Shown: piece by piece, positions 16,401 through 21,581 of the stretch
Numbering within the stretch: position 1 is the first letter of the stretch
Layout of the letters: every line of letters starts with the position of its first letter
The notes under the pieces: generated by a model
The model's input: only the letters and a program-made list of their open reading frames with translations
Database searches by the model: none
What the model was told of the DNA's origin: nothing
Assembly (NCBI GenBank): GCA_031553435.1
Contig: JAVBLQ010000135.1
Location: forward strand, 1 to 21,581
DNA length: 21,581 bases
Reading direction: 5' to 3'
Origin: JAVBLQ01 sp031553435
Lineage (GTDB): Bacteria > Bacteroidota > Bacteroidia > Bacteroidales > Azobacteroidaceae
Program-made: the position numbers and the translations under genes

Positions 16401-17212
16401 CCATGTGAAGAACTTTCATATCCTAACCAGTTTTGATTGATGCGTCCCTGCAAATCAATATGTTTTTCAACATTTGAGTCCCAGATTCCTACTTTCACTC
16501 CTTTTCCGGTCAGTGCAGGATGATCCTGATTGTAACGGAGAATCGCAGCGGATGCGTTTTCCTGATAATCAAACAGTTGATATTCAGGAGCTATCGGACT
16601 GATATTGATAATCCAAGAAACGGCTGCCAATTGATTTATATTGTAAATGTCGGTAGCGATTTCAAATTGATTAAATTCTTTTATTAATTTATAGTTCGAG
16701 TGAACGAATTTTTTCAGCACTTCCTGTTCAATATCAGAATCAGTTACTCCCTGCAGGTAAGTAACCATCAGCCTTACAACTCCTTTAGACAATAATGCGT
16801 GCTGTGGCAGTTCTTCTGATTTCAACTGTGCATTTATTTTATTCAATTCATTGGTGCTGAATACGGAGTAAAGCTTGTCCAAACTTTTTGACCGCAGATT
16901 GGGTTGAGCGCTGATACGTACATAGTAAGCATTGTGCTGCAAATAATCCAGCAGCGTAATTCCGCTTTTCTTCAAATCATTGATTTCTGATTGGCTTGGC
17001 AATTCTGAAAATTGCATTACCATATAACTATCAGCTGTTGATGAGGATCTTAATTTTGTACTTTGTGAGGCCAGAAATTCCTTTGCATTCGGTACAGGTC
17101 GGTACAGTGTACCATTTACATTCAAATCAAAACCCGGGATAACCTGTTGTGCAGATAAACAAAAGAATATCATCCAAAGTCCGATATATATCAGTGTTAT
17201 TTTTTTTCTCAT
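10424..17212 (-). CDS. Giant secreted subtilisin-family (S8) serine protease with T9SS sorting domain
   Basis: This 2262-residue protein has a signal peptide (1-22, ending LSAQ). A propeptide-like region runs to ~220. The S8 catalytic domain (~225-480) has Asp245 (VGIWDSN), His270 (SSHGIHVAG), oxyanion Asn369 (YACGNN) and Ser440 (TGTSMSCP), so the triad is intact. After it come a subtilase C-terminal beta-sandwich (~490-640, NTLVNDLDLEV), an Ig-like part, a fibronectin-III-like domain (~717-800), a jelly-roll-like region (~810-1010), CARDB-like domains (~1016 and ~1520), a GEVED-type segment (DTNNNGVFEDNNERF, ~1445), a propeller-like stretch (~1625-1880), three cadherin-like repeats of DUF5018 type (~1886-2178) and a T9SS type A domain (from VYPNPVQ, ~2191). 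It is the second gene of a pair, 19 bp after the upstream coding region. It is probably a surface or secreted protease; the substrate is unknown. Confidence 0.9.
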   Translation of the reverse strand: MRKKITLIYIGLWMIFFCLSAQQVIPGFDLNVNGTLYRPVPNAKEFLASQSTKLRSSSTADSYMVMQFSELPSQSEINDLKKSGITLLDYLQHNAYYVRISAQPNLRSKSLDKLYSVFSTNELNKINAQLKSEELPQHALLSKGVVRLMVTYLQGVTDSDIEQEVLKKFVHSNYKLIKEFNQFEIATDIYNINQLAAVSWIINISPIAPEYQLFDYQENASAAILRYNQDHPALTGKGVKVGIWDSNVEKHIDLQGRINQNWLGYESSSHGIHVAGIVAGDGTKDPVARGAAPGAQLETYNYNSLPDGVYSVAQQMLDSYKNKKINVTQNSYGYLNEEGRKWSYDYDNRNTDVVANQCPELLHVYACGNNAARGAFWSTGTNPSKNTIQVANLAYTSDLYPSSSRGPDLTGQIFPHVAAVGYNVWSLSYNNQYEYMTGTSMSCPLVSGFASLIYEKYLQLNNNKYPQASLVKALICNGTTDLDKPGPDYNTGFGEVNLNSSIEMLENHQYIVDSIRNTGNIKEFEVNVPNNLYELKVMLVWNDPYGTPGLGNTLVNDLDLEVEAGRTYRPLVLDPYHPDNAAIEGVDNLNVMEQVVIKNPVSGKVKIRVKGSAVPKPAQTFSVVYSFVKKGIVLLSPVNGDVFNAGAIHSIKWQSFGLEGDAIVESSTDGGNTYKILATVSGKNIINIQTKNNLEKSLRFRVSQGGMFSESVDISVIGRPASLTSALVDGQNKLTWRKATGAASYEILRLKEDDSKTYEVISESTDTTFVVPSSYCDQPYWFTVRAKNENISGMRAVAVKLQATTAMSTLPIKFDFEKEIPNLVITNGKNSICTYRNIPELNNTGVLFFMGNLTFANNAAFTDNWKTVAKPTASKVWEYNPASISSASFKVNLPAGKKALMKFKIRIKSSYPYFSFFRVLVNGTIIPDATGRTQYSHNDLYVSDGSAYSAYYNPRYNPVSYADYFIERYYDLSQYEGRNDLTITLEGLCATKRYIVANDPDGSQVYIDDLEITEQKPVELVISDMATNIQSGNALAPTKVDVNVVNVGYQASVTSQLKMVVDEYKSGNSTQSEVALPELAPWKQTTVPAGTATWKTPESHKLSFITLNNQNGDLQSDTLSVAYVESKNKNEFRLIPSDNIVQMEPIRQDTTITDYGSSIYPYPKINQRILLYPNDGTKLLEVSFSEMDLAPGDTIHILSGNTVISKYYGNNTGTPCRSIAPDGSFTFFLNSKGGDAKEKGWIGRLKLIDKEIKKDLKIEDVKYTVNNQSWADGVAVSMIVANNGSDSIPLDFDVNYQVKGLPKVTETPVFYEYSDAAGILSTQMNVLKPGRKVGMVFNTRITGNTIEVNKEHPITLNIPLDDENIENNTLNTTVFYGNGSNPGDPYAYGFVKKFTLGNYLYESLDYGYTDNTKNVLLIEYGKTYPYEILLDGFYAKEAQAVFYVDTNNNGVFEDNNERFALKGEDTENRNTYTGDFVPQAYFPAPGTYKFRVEAYHSDNHRSAIDYVVKVSGDPINNDVDLQAVSMNDSIVKGAENDVTLNILRYFSTIPSTPVTVSYEFVNANGQSVYNGIIEDIAPLKKDAQTRLFKFITPSVQEGSYTLKITLNAGDEFKDNNTQKVQVYVKDAVLLYATTINGGIGYSAALLQPGLGAIIPSEYSPFAVSNMNDATWVKDESKNIDHWFMLSEQFTRAWDNKTFYENKLVRFEFGAPKSQFVPLANSFNSFRIHAIAFDYTNKILYGLGVNVEAKPALYSIDYETGSAAYLRDLNTESQLSGLAADLHGTLFSVNKTSGKIVTINPTSGMTSDYCALSDHSSNRFNLVYDVNTASLYVGNVNAAGENILYKAIPVEGRTIQVSSFGPNNQPYCMAMPVTSISQAASKLFMLESFNVEGQLTSVVDNNRKEVTIYMPTSANLGNLKASYYFANGNALFYNGTTLVTEATPLDLTQTISLKAKAVSPNTQAASWTIIVRQDLGSDIYLQEFGFKKEQNPVLANDVAAVITPNGATCTLPYNVDLSSLIPSFQSNLPKGAETAKVLNQIVKSDIDVINFESPVLMNLTSVQMGVQRNYKIEVTRQLSPKNQLLSFTLLASVNTGLVSTIDGIVDGTNIIIQIPDGQSVNDLVASFVLSDYAKAYFVSNGQQIISGASKFDLSAPVQIKVVSEDGQNEQIYTIQLSIVTGIDDLQVTALSVYPNPVQSKLFIRSDKNMKNVFVYDANGSVVYSSSLNDLRETFILTDAWTKGVYFVKVETSGGVQTVKIVKE

Positions 17213-17231
17213 ATACTTAATTATTTTTTGT

Positions 17232-18626
17232 TTAATCTCCTATTTTACATTTCTGAATAAACGACTCACTGGTTTTGTCATCTTTCCAGACAATAACAAT
17301 ATGTTCTTTATATGAGCCGGCCATGACTAAAGTTAAATAATATGGTTTTGTCAATTGAAAATCATCTTCCCAAACCGGAAATAAATTCAAATCTGTTTTT
17401 TTCACTTTAGCATAGCTGTAGGCAGAACCAGGCATATATTCCTGATAAGTAATATAAATATTTTCATCGTCATCCATTGAAATATTACCGGTAACAACGT
17501 CGCTGGATGTTATCAAATCTCTTATTTTCTGACCTTCAGCACCCCATTCAAGCCTGTCGGAAACCAGATTGATTTTTTGTATTCCAAGTCCATACTTAGT
17601 TTGTCCAGCATCTGCTTCTGTCCAGGAAACAAGCATAATTTCCCTGTCTTTGTGGTAGTAAATCACCGGACTTTTAAAATATTTAGTGGAATTATTCGCA
17701 ATCTGCAATCCTTCTTCCGGATAACGAAGTTTGCCATCGGCATTAACCTGTTGCAAATAAATAACACCCTTACTACTTCCGGCTTCCTGAGTAGCTAAAC
17801 AAGTAAAAATACCTCCATCGCCATCGGCTACCACAGTTGTGGGAATCGGAGCAGCTGTTGCCAGGATTCTGTTTTTTGTAACGCTTACCGGAGCGGTCCA
17901 CAGTTTATTTCCATCTTTGTCGACCCGCTGTATTTTAAAGTTATATGTTCCCCTGGTTTTTTGTTCGGTATAAGTAATATAAAAATTGTCATCTTTATCG
18001 GCCAGGCATAAACCGGTAGATACCATAAGGGTAGTGGATGCCATTGTTTTCGGAGTTGTCCACGCAAATGTTCCATCCGGATTTATTTTTTGCAACAACA
18101 ATTTAACACCTTCCTCCATCCATGAAACTACAACGCTTCCATCCGAAAGCGCCATTACATAGGCCGGATAATTGTTGCTCGTGGAAGAGTTTGTTATTTG
18201 AACACCTGTAGGTCCCCACGCAAGTGTCCCATCCGGATTAATTTTATACACGGATAAGTTCCACATCTCCTTATTCTCCCGGTCGTAAAAACAAATAATA
18301 ACACTGGCATCATCCAAAACCTGCATGTTGGAATAAGATGATGATGATCCGGTATACTTGCTGCAAACCAGTGCATCTTGTGTCCACATTCTGTTTCCGT
18401 TTACATCCAGCTTTGTAAGGTATAAATCAAAAGTTGACTTATTATTCCTCATCAAAAGCGGAGCGTAGGCAACATATGTTACTCCCGAAGAATGAGTAGA
18501 AATAAGATGGACTCTACATTCTTTCTTGTCTGTCAGGCTCAAAGGAGTTTCGGGATTGTAGGTCCATTGAGCGCTTGCATTAATACATAATACAAGAAAA
18601 AAAATCAAAAATAATTTTTGCTTCAT
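17232..18626 (-). CDS. Secreted seven-repeat, propeller-like protein of unknown function
   Basis: This 464-residue protein has a signal peptide (1-20, ending NASAQ). I do not recognise a named family, but seven copies of a short motif are visible, roughly (K/R/Q)-hydrophobic-D/N-x-(D/N)-G-x-x-x-W: KLDVNGNRMW, KINPDGTLAW, KINPDGTFAW, RVDKDGNKLW, QVNADGKLRY, KINLVSDRLEW and KTDLNLFPVW. They are spaced about 50-60 residues apart, each with a following beta segment such as GSVVVSWMEEG. This count suggests a seven-bladed beta-propeller. There is no T9SS domain and no lipobox, so it is probably periplasmic or released. It is the first gene of a two-gene operon with the giant S8 protease (19 bp apart), which suggests a partner, inhibitor or binding factor; that is inference only. 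Confidence 0.75.
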   Translation of the reverse strand: MKQKLFLIFFLVLCINASAQWTYNPETPLSLTDKKECRVHLISTHSSGVTYVAYAPLLMRNNKSTFDLYLTKLDVNGNRMWTQDALVCSKYTGSSSSYSNMQVLDDASVIICFYDRENKEMWNLSVYKINPDGTLAWGPTGVQITNSSTSNNYPAYVMALSDGSVVVSWMEEGVKLLLQKINPDGTFAWTTPKTMASTTLMVSTGLCLADKDDNFYITYTEQKTRGTYNFKIQRVDKDGNKLWTAPVSVTKNRILATAAPIPTTVVADGDGGIFTCLATQEAGSSKGVIYLQQVNADGKLRYPEEGLQIANNSTKYFKSPVIYYHKDREIMLVSWTEADAGQTKYGLGIQKINLVSDRLEWGAEGQKIRDLITSSDVVTGNISMDDDENIYITYQEYMPGSAYSYAKVKKTDLNLFPVWEDDFQLTKPYYLTLVMAGSYKEHIVIVWKDDKTSESFIQKCKIGD

Positions 18627-18794
18627 AAATTAAACATTTAAAAGAATTAAGTGAGTAATAATATTATGATTATTAAAAAATTTCCGAAATATAATAAATT
18701 TATAATTATTTTTATATTATCCTATAATAATTCATTCAAAATTTCAGAATTCTTAATCGGATAACGCGCCGAATAACAGCAGATTTTTGGCTCA
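18627..18794. other. Very AT-rich upstream region of the propeller/protease operon
   Basis: About 170 bp without a gene hold the presumed promoter. A weak -7-like TATATTTC is present on the minus strand near 18683-18690. A 17-bp inverted repeat (one mismatch) pairs 18727-18743 with 18816-18832, the second arm lying in the gene remnant next door. Confidence 0.4.
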
Positions 18795-19087
18795 TTAACC
18801 GCATAAGACATTATCAATTTTGAACGAATTATTGATAAGTGAAGCATTCCCTAAAAAAGAAGAATGTTTGTTTTCTATTCCGCTATATATCTTTTCATTG
18901 AATTCTGAAAAAGGAATGTTGCGTTCTATACCTTCTCTTTCATTGTTGTTTAATATTTCTCTTAAGGAAGTCTGGATATTATTGTAGGTTTTATAGTATT
19001 CTCTATTCCCAAGTTCACTTTTTTAGGCTATCATTGTTTCTAATCATATTGTGATTGTATCTGTTTTATTTTTTCAGCAAATAACAT
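18795..19087 (-). pseudogene. Remnant of a small gene broken by frameshifts
   Basis: Read leftward, an ATG at 19087 opens a short frame (MLFAEKIKQIQSQYD, then stop). A second frame has MIRNNDSLKK then stop at a run of six A (19020-19025). A third frame runs 75 codons without any start (19022-18795): SELGNREYYKTYNNIQ, then SLREILNNNEREGIERN, ending FKIDNVLCG. One fewer A in the run would join the second and third frames. A -7-like TATTTTTG lies at 19140-19133, ~46 bp before the ATG. Composition and residue use look like real protein, so this is probably one or more decayed small genes. I do not recognise the family. Confidence 0.45.
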
Positions 19088-19132
19088 GTTACATTGTTGA
19101 TTTTTTATTTTTTTGAATTGTCAAATTTTAAA

Positions 19133-19140
19133 CAAAAATA
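19133..19140 (-). promoter_or_regulatory. -7 element before the broken small gene
   Basis: On the minus strand TATTTTTG matches TAnnTTTG. It sits ~46 bp upstream of the ATG at 19087. No clear -33 TTG is seen, and the region is AT-rich, so chance matches are likely. Confidence 0.35.
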
Positions 19141-19148
19141 CAAATTTT

Positions 19149-19172
19149 TCTTGTTTTTGCACATAAAAACAA
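19149..19172 (-). terminator. AT-rich hairpin downstream of the 19177-19386 ORF
   Basis: The inverted repeat CTTGTTTTT / AAAAACAAG lies 4 bp past the stop codon of the fragment at 19177-19386. It is weak and AT-rich; terminator function is possible but unproven. Confidence 0.3.
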
Positions 19173-19176
19173 GAAT

Positions 19177-19386
19177 TTACCAGCCAGATGAAAAACTGGC
19201 AAAAGTTACTTCCGGGCAATCGGTTATTCCTGCGGCTTCTGTCTTCAAAACAGCCAGGAAGTTATGAGCGGGAAATAACTGTTGCTGTTCGCCTTCCGAA
19301 AAAGAATCAAGGTCAATAAATTTTTTAAATCGAGTAGGAGGAAAATAGAATAGTTCTTTCCTCAAAAGAAATGGATGCTGAATATT
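19177..19386 (-). pseudogene. Start-less ORF fragment, possible C-terminal remnant of a gene
   Basis: A frame open for about 70 codons ends at TAA (19179-19177) and has no ATG; the earliest possible start is TTG at 19365. The translated text includes LANIQHPFLLRKELFYFPPT, FKKFIDLDSFSEGEQQQLFP and a C-terminus FASFSSGW. Its composition looks coding rather than random, and codon use is more GC-rich than the flanking sequence. It resembles the C-terminal end of a deleted gene, but I do not recognise the family. It lies ~85 bp downstream of the Fic gene. Confidence 0.35.
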
Positions 19387-19471
19387 AGCCAGTTATATTT
19401 TTATGGTACAAATGCGATACAGATAAAATGATTATCATCGGTAAGCTTATCGTCACTTTATTGCGCGATAG

Positions 19472-20356
19472 TTATTCGTTTTCCTCATAATAATAGGAAT
19501 AGTCGATCCCTTTCATGAACATTTCTCGGCTATCGATTTCATCTGTAAGAGCATTTTCCAGCAGGCGTTTTATATCTGCGCTGTTTGTAGCACTTTTTAT
19601 CATAGCGTTCATGTACTCGGTTTTACCGATTTTGCTCCAATCAACGCACTTTTTCAAATTCTTTTTCAGAATTAAATCCAACCAGATTCTTGTGCTTCGC
19701 CCGTTACCTTCCATGAATGGGTGGGCAATGTTCATCTCCACATATTTGTTGACAATTTCGTCAAATGTATTCTCGGGCATTTCTTCTATTTCCTTTAAGG
19801 CGTTGCCGAGAAAGTGCGATACTGCAAATTGAAAGCCGCCTTTTGAGATGTTCTTTTGCCTGATTTGTCCGGCAAAATCATACAAACCTCCAAATAAATA
19901 GGCGTGGATTTGTTGCAAGCCTTTGGCTGTTCCCACTTCTATACTGTCGATAAAAGAACTTTCAAACAAAGCATATGCCTTTGTTTTGCTTTTGCCATCG
20001 ATGCTTTCGTCACTAAAAGTAAACCATTCTATAAATCGATTTGCTTTTTTTCCAGGGAATTGTTTGCCGAGTGCAATAATTCCGTTATAATCGAGCATGT
20101 CGGTTAAACGCTTCTTGCCGTCAGGTGCGAGAAGTTTCAACTGGGTAGTAATACTAACCACTTCGCTGTTTTCTTTTTTTAATTTGGCTTTGAGGTATTT
20201 CCAATAGTTTCGCGTTTTGGCATAGTCATCTTGGTCGGTAAGAACAGCGACAATATCCAAAACGGAAAACCACCATTTGGAGTTTTCTTCATCCCAAACA
20301 GCACGAACTTCACGGTCGTCGAAGAAACGGATTGATATCTTTGTATTGTTGCTCAT
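19472..20356 (-). CDS. BRO-N / Fic fusion protein (putative AMP-transferase)
   Basis: This protein is 294 residues from the ATG at 20356; a longer GTG reading from 20428 adds 24 low-quality residues. Residues ~5-115 form a BRO-N-like (phage antirepressor-type) domain: IRFFDDREVRAVWDEENSKW, FSVLDIVAVLT and RNYWKYLKAKLKKE. From ~125 to the end is a Fic domain, with FGGLYDFAGQIRQ, the flap-like ISKGGFQFA, and the active-site motif HPFMEGNGR beginning at His212. Fic enzymes usually transfer AMP from ATP to a hydroxyl of a target protein. The C-terminus GIDYSYYYEENE resembles the class III inhibitory motif (S/T)xxxE(G/N), but with Glu at the last position. The gene is divergent from hsdS, with ~220 bp between them, as in restriction-modification islands. 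Target unknown. Confidence 0.85.
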   Translation of the reverse strand: MSNNTKISIRFFDDREVRAVWDEENSKWWFSVLDIVAVLTDQDDYAKTRNYWKYLKAKLKKENSEVVSITTQLKLLAPDGKKRLTDMLDYNGIIALGKQFPGKKANRFIEWFTFSDESIDGKSKTKAYALFESSFIDSIEVGTAKGLQQIHAYLFGGLYDFAGQIRQKNISKGGFQFAVSHFLGNALKEIEEMPENTFDEIVNKYVEMNIAHPFMEGNGRSTRIWLDLILKKNLKKCVDWSKIGKTEYMNAMIKSATNSADIKRLLENALTDEIDSREMFMKGIDYSYYYEENE

Positions 20357-20394
20357 TGTCTTATAACTTGGATTTAAATGGTCTGTTTGAATTT

Positions 20395-20413
20395 CGTTCG
20401 CTGGCTGCGAACG
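20395..20413 (-). promoter_or_regulatory. Hairpin in the leader of the Fic gene
   Basis: A perfect 7-bp inverted repeat (CGTTCGC / GCGAACG, 5-nt loop) lies ~40 bp before the ATG at 20356. It falls inside the longer GTG-initiated reading, which argues mildly for the ATG start. Confidence 0.35.
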
Positions 20414-20502
20414 GTTTGAATTCAACACTTTCCATTCCTAAAGAGTATGCACATTGCCCGAAGATCATAGGATTCCTATAGTTTTTGTTTACTATATTCC
20501 TC

Positions 20503-20521
20503 TGTTCATTGTCAATGAACA
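20503..20521. promoter_or_regulatory. Operator-like palindrome between fic and hsdS
   Basis: TGTTCATT GTC AATGAACA is a perfect 8-bp palindrome with a 3-nt spacer. AATGAAC recurs at 20531-20537. It sits just downstream of the leftward -7 box at 20524-20531, the place for a repressor site on the fic promoter. Confidence 0.5.
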
Positions 20522-20523
20522 TT

Positions 20524-20531
20524 CAAAGATA
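20524..20531 (-). promoter_or_regulatory. -7 promoter element for the Fic gene
   Basis: On the minus strand TATCTTTG matches TAnnTTTG exactly. No clear -33 TTG is seen at 19-21 bp. The leader to ATG 20356 would be ~165 nt. Confidence 0.45.
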
Positions 20532-20576
20532 ATGAACGATTTTGAATTTATGAGATCAGAGCTTGGTTTTTGATAG

Positions 20577-21581
20577 AAAAAGGCACTCCATAAATCATAT
20601 TACGAGAAGTTCGCTGACGGATCGGTAAAATGTATTGATGAAGAGATACCGTTTGATATCCCGGAGAGCTGGGAGTGGTGTAGATTGGGTTCTGTTGCTT
20701 TTTATAAGAAAGGACCTTTTGGAAGCAGTATCACAAAGTCTATGTTTATACCTGAATCAGAAAATGCGATAAAAGTCTATGAACAAAAAAATGCAATCTA
20801 CAAAGATGCTGAAATAGGGAATTATTACATTTCAGAAGAGAAATTTGATGAACTTAAAGGCTTTCAAGTTTTTCCCAATGATATTATTGTTAGTTGTGCT
20901 GGTACAATTGGAGAAACTTATGTTATGCCTAAAGAAATAAAAATAGGTATTATAAACCAGGCTCTAATGAGAATCAAATTGTACAATTATGAAATGTTAG
21001 ATTTCTATTTAATGTATTTTGATTTTGTGCTGAAAAACCAAGCAAATGAACAAGGGAAAGGTACTGCAATAAAAAATATTCCGCCTTTTGATGTCCTAAA
21101 AAATTTCTTACTTCCACTTCCTCCACTCGGAGAACAATGTCGTATTCGTGATTTTATCCGAGAAATAGATGAAAATATAGGTTATGTAGATAATAATAAA
21201 AATATCATATCAGCTCTTGTTGCTCAAGCCAAATCCAAAATTCTTGATCTTGCCATTCACGGAAAACTTGTTCCACAAGATCCGAACGATGAACCAGCTT
21301 CGGTGTTACTTGAACGCATAAAATCCGAACATCCTGAGAGCAAAAATAAAGCCTCTAAAACAAGTGATAACTCACATTATACCTTTGACATTCCCAAAAC
21401 ATGGGAATGGACTACTATTGGAGCTATAGCAGAGCACAATACGGGTAAAACATTAGACAAAGGTCGGAATACCGGTATTCTACATAAATATATTACAACC
21501 TCAAACCTTTATTGGGATTCTTTTATTTTAAATGATTTGAAAGAAATGCCTTTTGAGGAAAATGAATTGGACAAATGTTCT
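20577..21581 (+). CDS. hsdS: Type I restriction-modification specificity subunit (HsdS), N-terminus missing, 3' end beyond the window
   Basis: A frame opens after TAG (20574-20576) and runs 335 codons to the window end without a stop. It begins in the middle of a known HsdS arrangement: KSYYEKFADGSVKCIDEEIP then FDIPESWEWCRLGS, the usual entry to a target-recognition domain. The first such domain runs to GKGTAIKNIPPFDVLKNFLL, PLPPLGEQCRI. A central conserved helix region follows (LVAQAKSKILDLAIHGKLVP, QDPNDEPASVLLERIKSE), then the entry to the second domain (HYTFDIPKTWEWTTIGAIAE). HsdS directs the DNA target of HsdM/HsdR. The usual start segment (a copy of the KILDLAI...LLERI helix with an ATG) is absent and no early ATG exists, so this looks like a silent or recombinable cassette rather than an intact gene. 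Confidence 0.85.

Noticed and set aside
19017..19028. A-run before AGTG as a programmed -1 frameshift site in the broken small gene
   Set aside because: A -1 slip leads into a frame that stops after about 18 codons; only a one-base loss (or +1 shift) joins the frames, which fits mutation better than programmed shifting.
1..21581. CRISPR array, tRNA or rRNA genes, DGR reverse transcriptase
   Set aside because: I found no regular repeat-spacer pattern, no tRNA-like or rRNA-like sequence, and no reverse transcriptase motif in the large frames.

Overview
The window looks like a chromosomal segment of an AT-rich member of the Bacteroidetes, most likely order Bacteroidales in a lineage with a type IX secretion system (T9SS). 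The evidence is C-terminal type A (Por) sorting domains, Bacteroidetes-style -7 promoter elements (TAnnTTTG), an energy transducer TonB, a TonB-dependent receptor with a surface lipoprotein partner, DUF5686/carboxypeptidase-regulatory outer membrane proteins, and HsdS/Fic genes of Bacteroidales type. The species cannot be named from the sequence alone.

Layout. (1) 1-1765 (+): the 3' end of a T9SS-exported protein, overlapping by ATGA a small secreted protein with a PID-CTERM-like tail, then a 432-aa secreted Ig-like/FISUMP (C-type-lectin-like) protein whose last ~60 codons look like a hypervariable cassette. (2) 1766-2154: no gene, two adjacent palindromic elements (one MITE-like, one REP-like). 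(3) 2155-2994 (+): an AraC-family regulator, with a likely start inside the longest ORF. (4) 3103-6590 (-): a cobalamin uptake locus with promoter, cobalamin riboswitch, btuB-like TonB receptor, a large inverted repeat, and a btuG-like beta-propeller lipoprotein. (5) 6758-7582 (+): a divergent TonB energy transducer. (6) 7701-10340 (-): a DUF5686 outer membrane protein. (7) 10424-18626 (-): a two-gene operon of a secreted seven-repeat (propeller-like) protein and a 2262-aa subtilisin-family protease with a T9SS signal. (8) 18627-19471: a decayed stretch with two gene remnants. (9) 19472-20356 (-): a BRO-N/Fic fusion. (10) 20577-21581 (+): an hsdS specificity gene running off the window and lacking a normal N-terminus, which suggests a shufflable restriction-modification locus.

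How it works together. Region 4 plus the TonB gene form a B12 import unit: the lipoprotein captures the vitamin, the receptor imports it, TonB energises the receptor, and the riboswitch shuts it off when B12 is abundant. Regions 1 and 7 are T9SS surface/secreted programmes. Regions 9-10 are a defence-type island. Much of the intergenic space is filled by short phrase-like repeats, and in at least two places these have become part of coding sequence.
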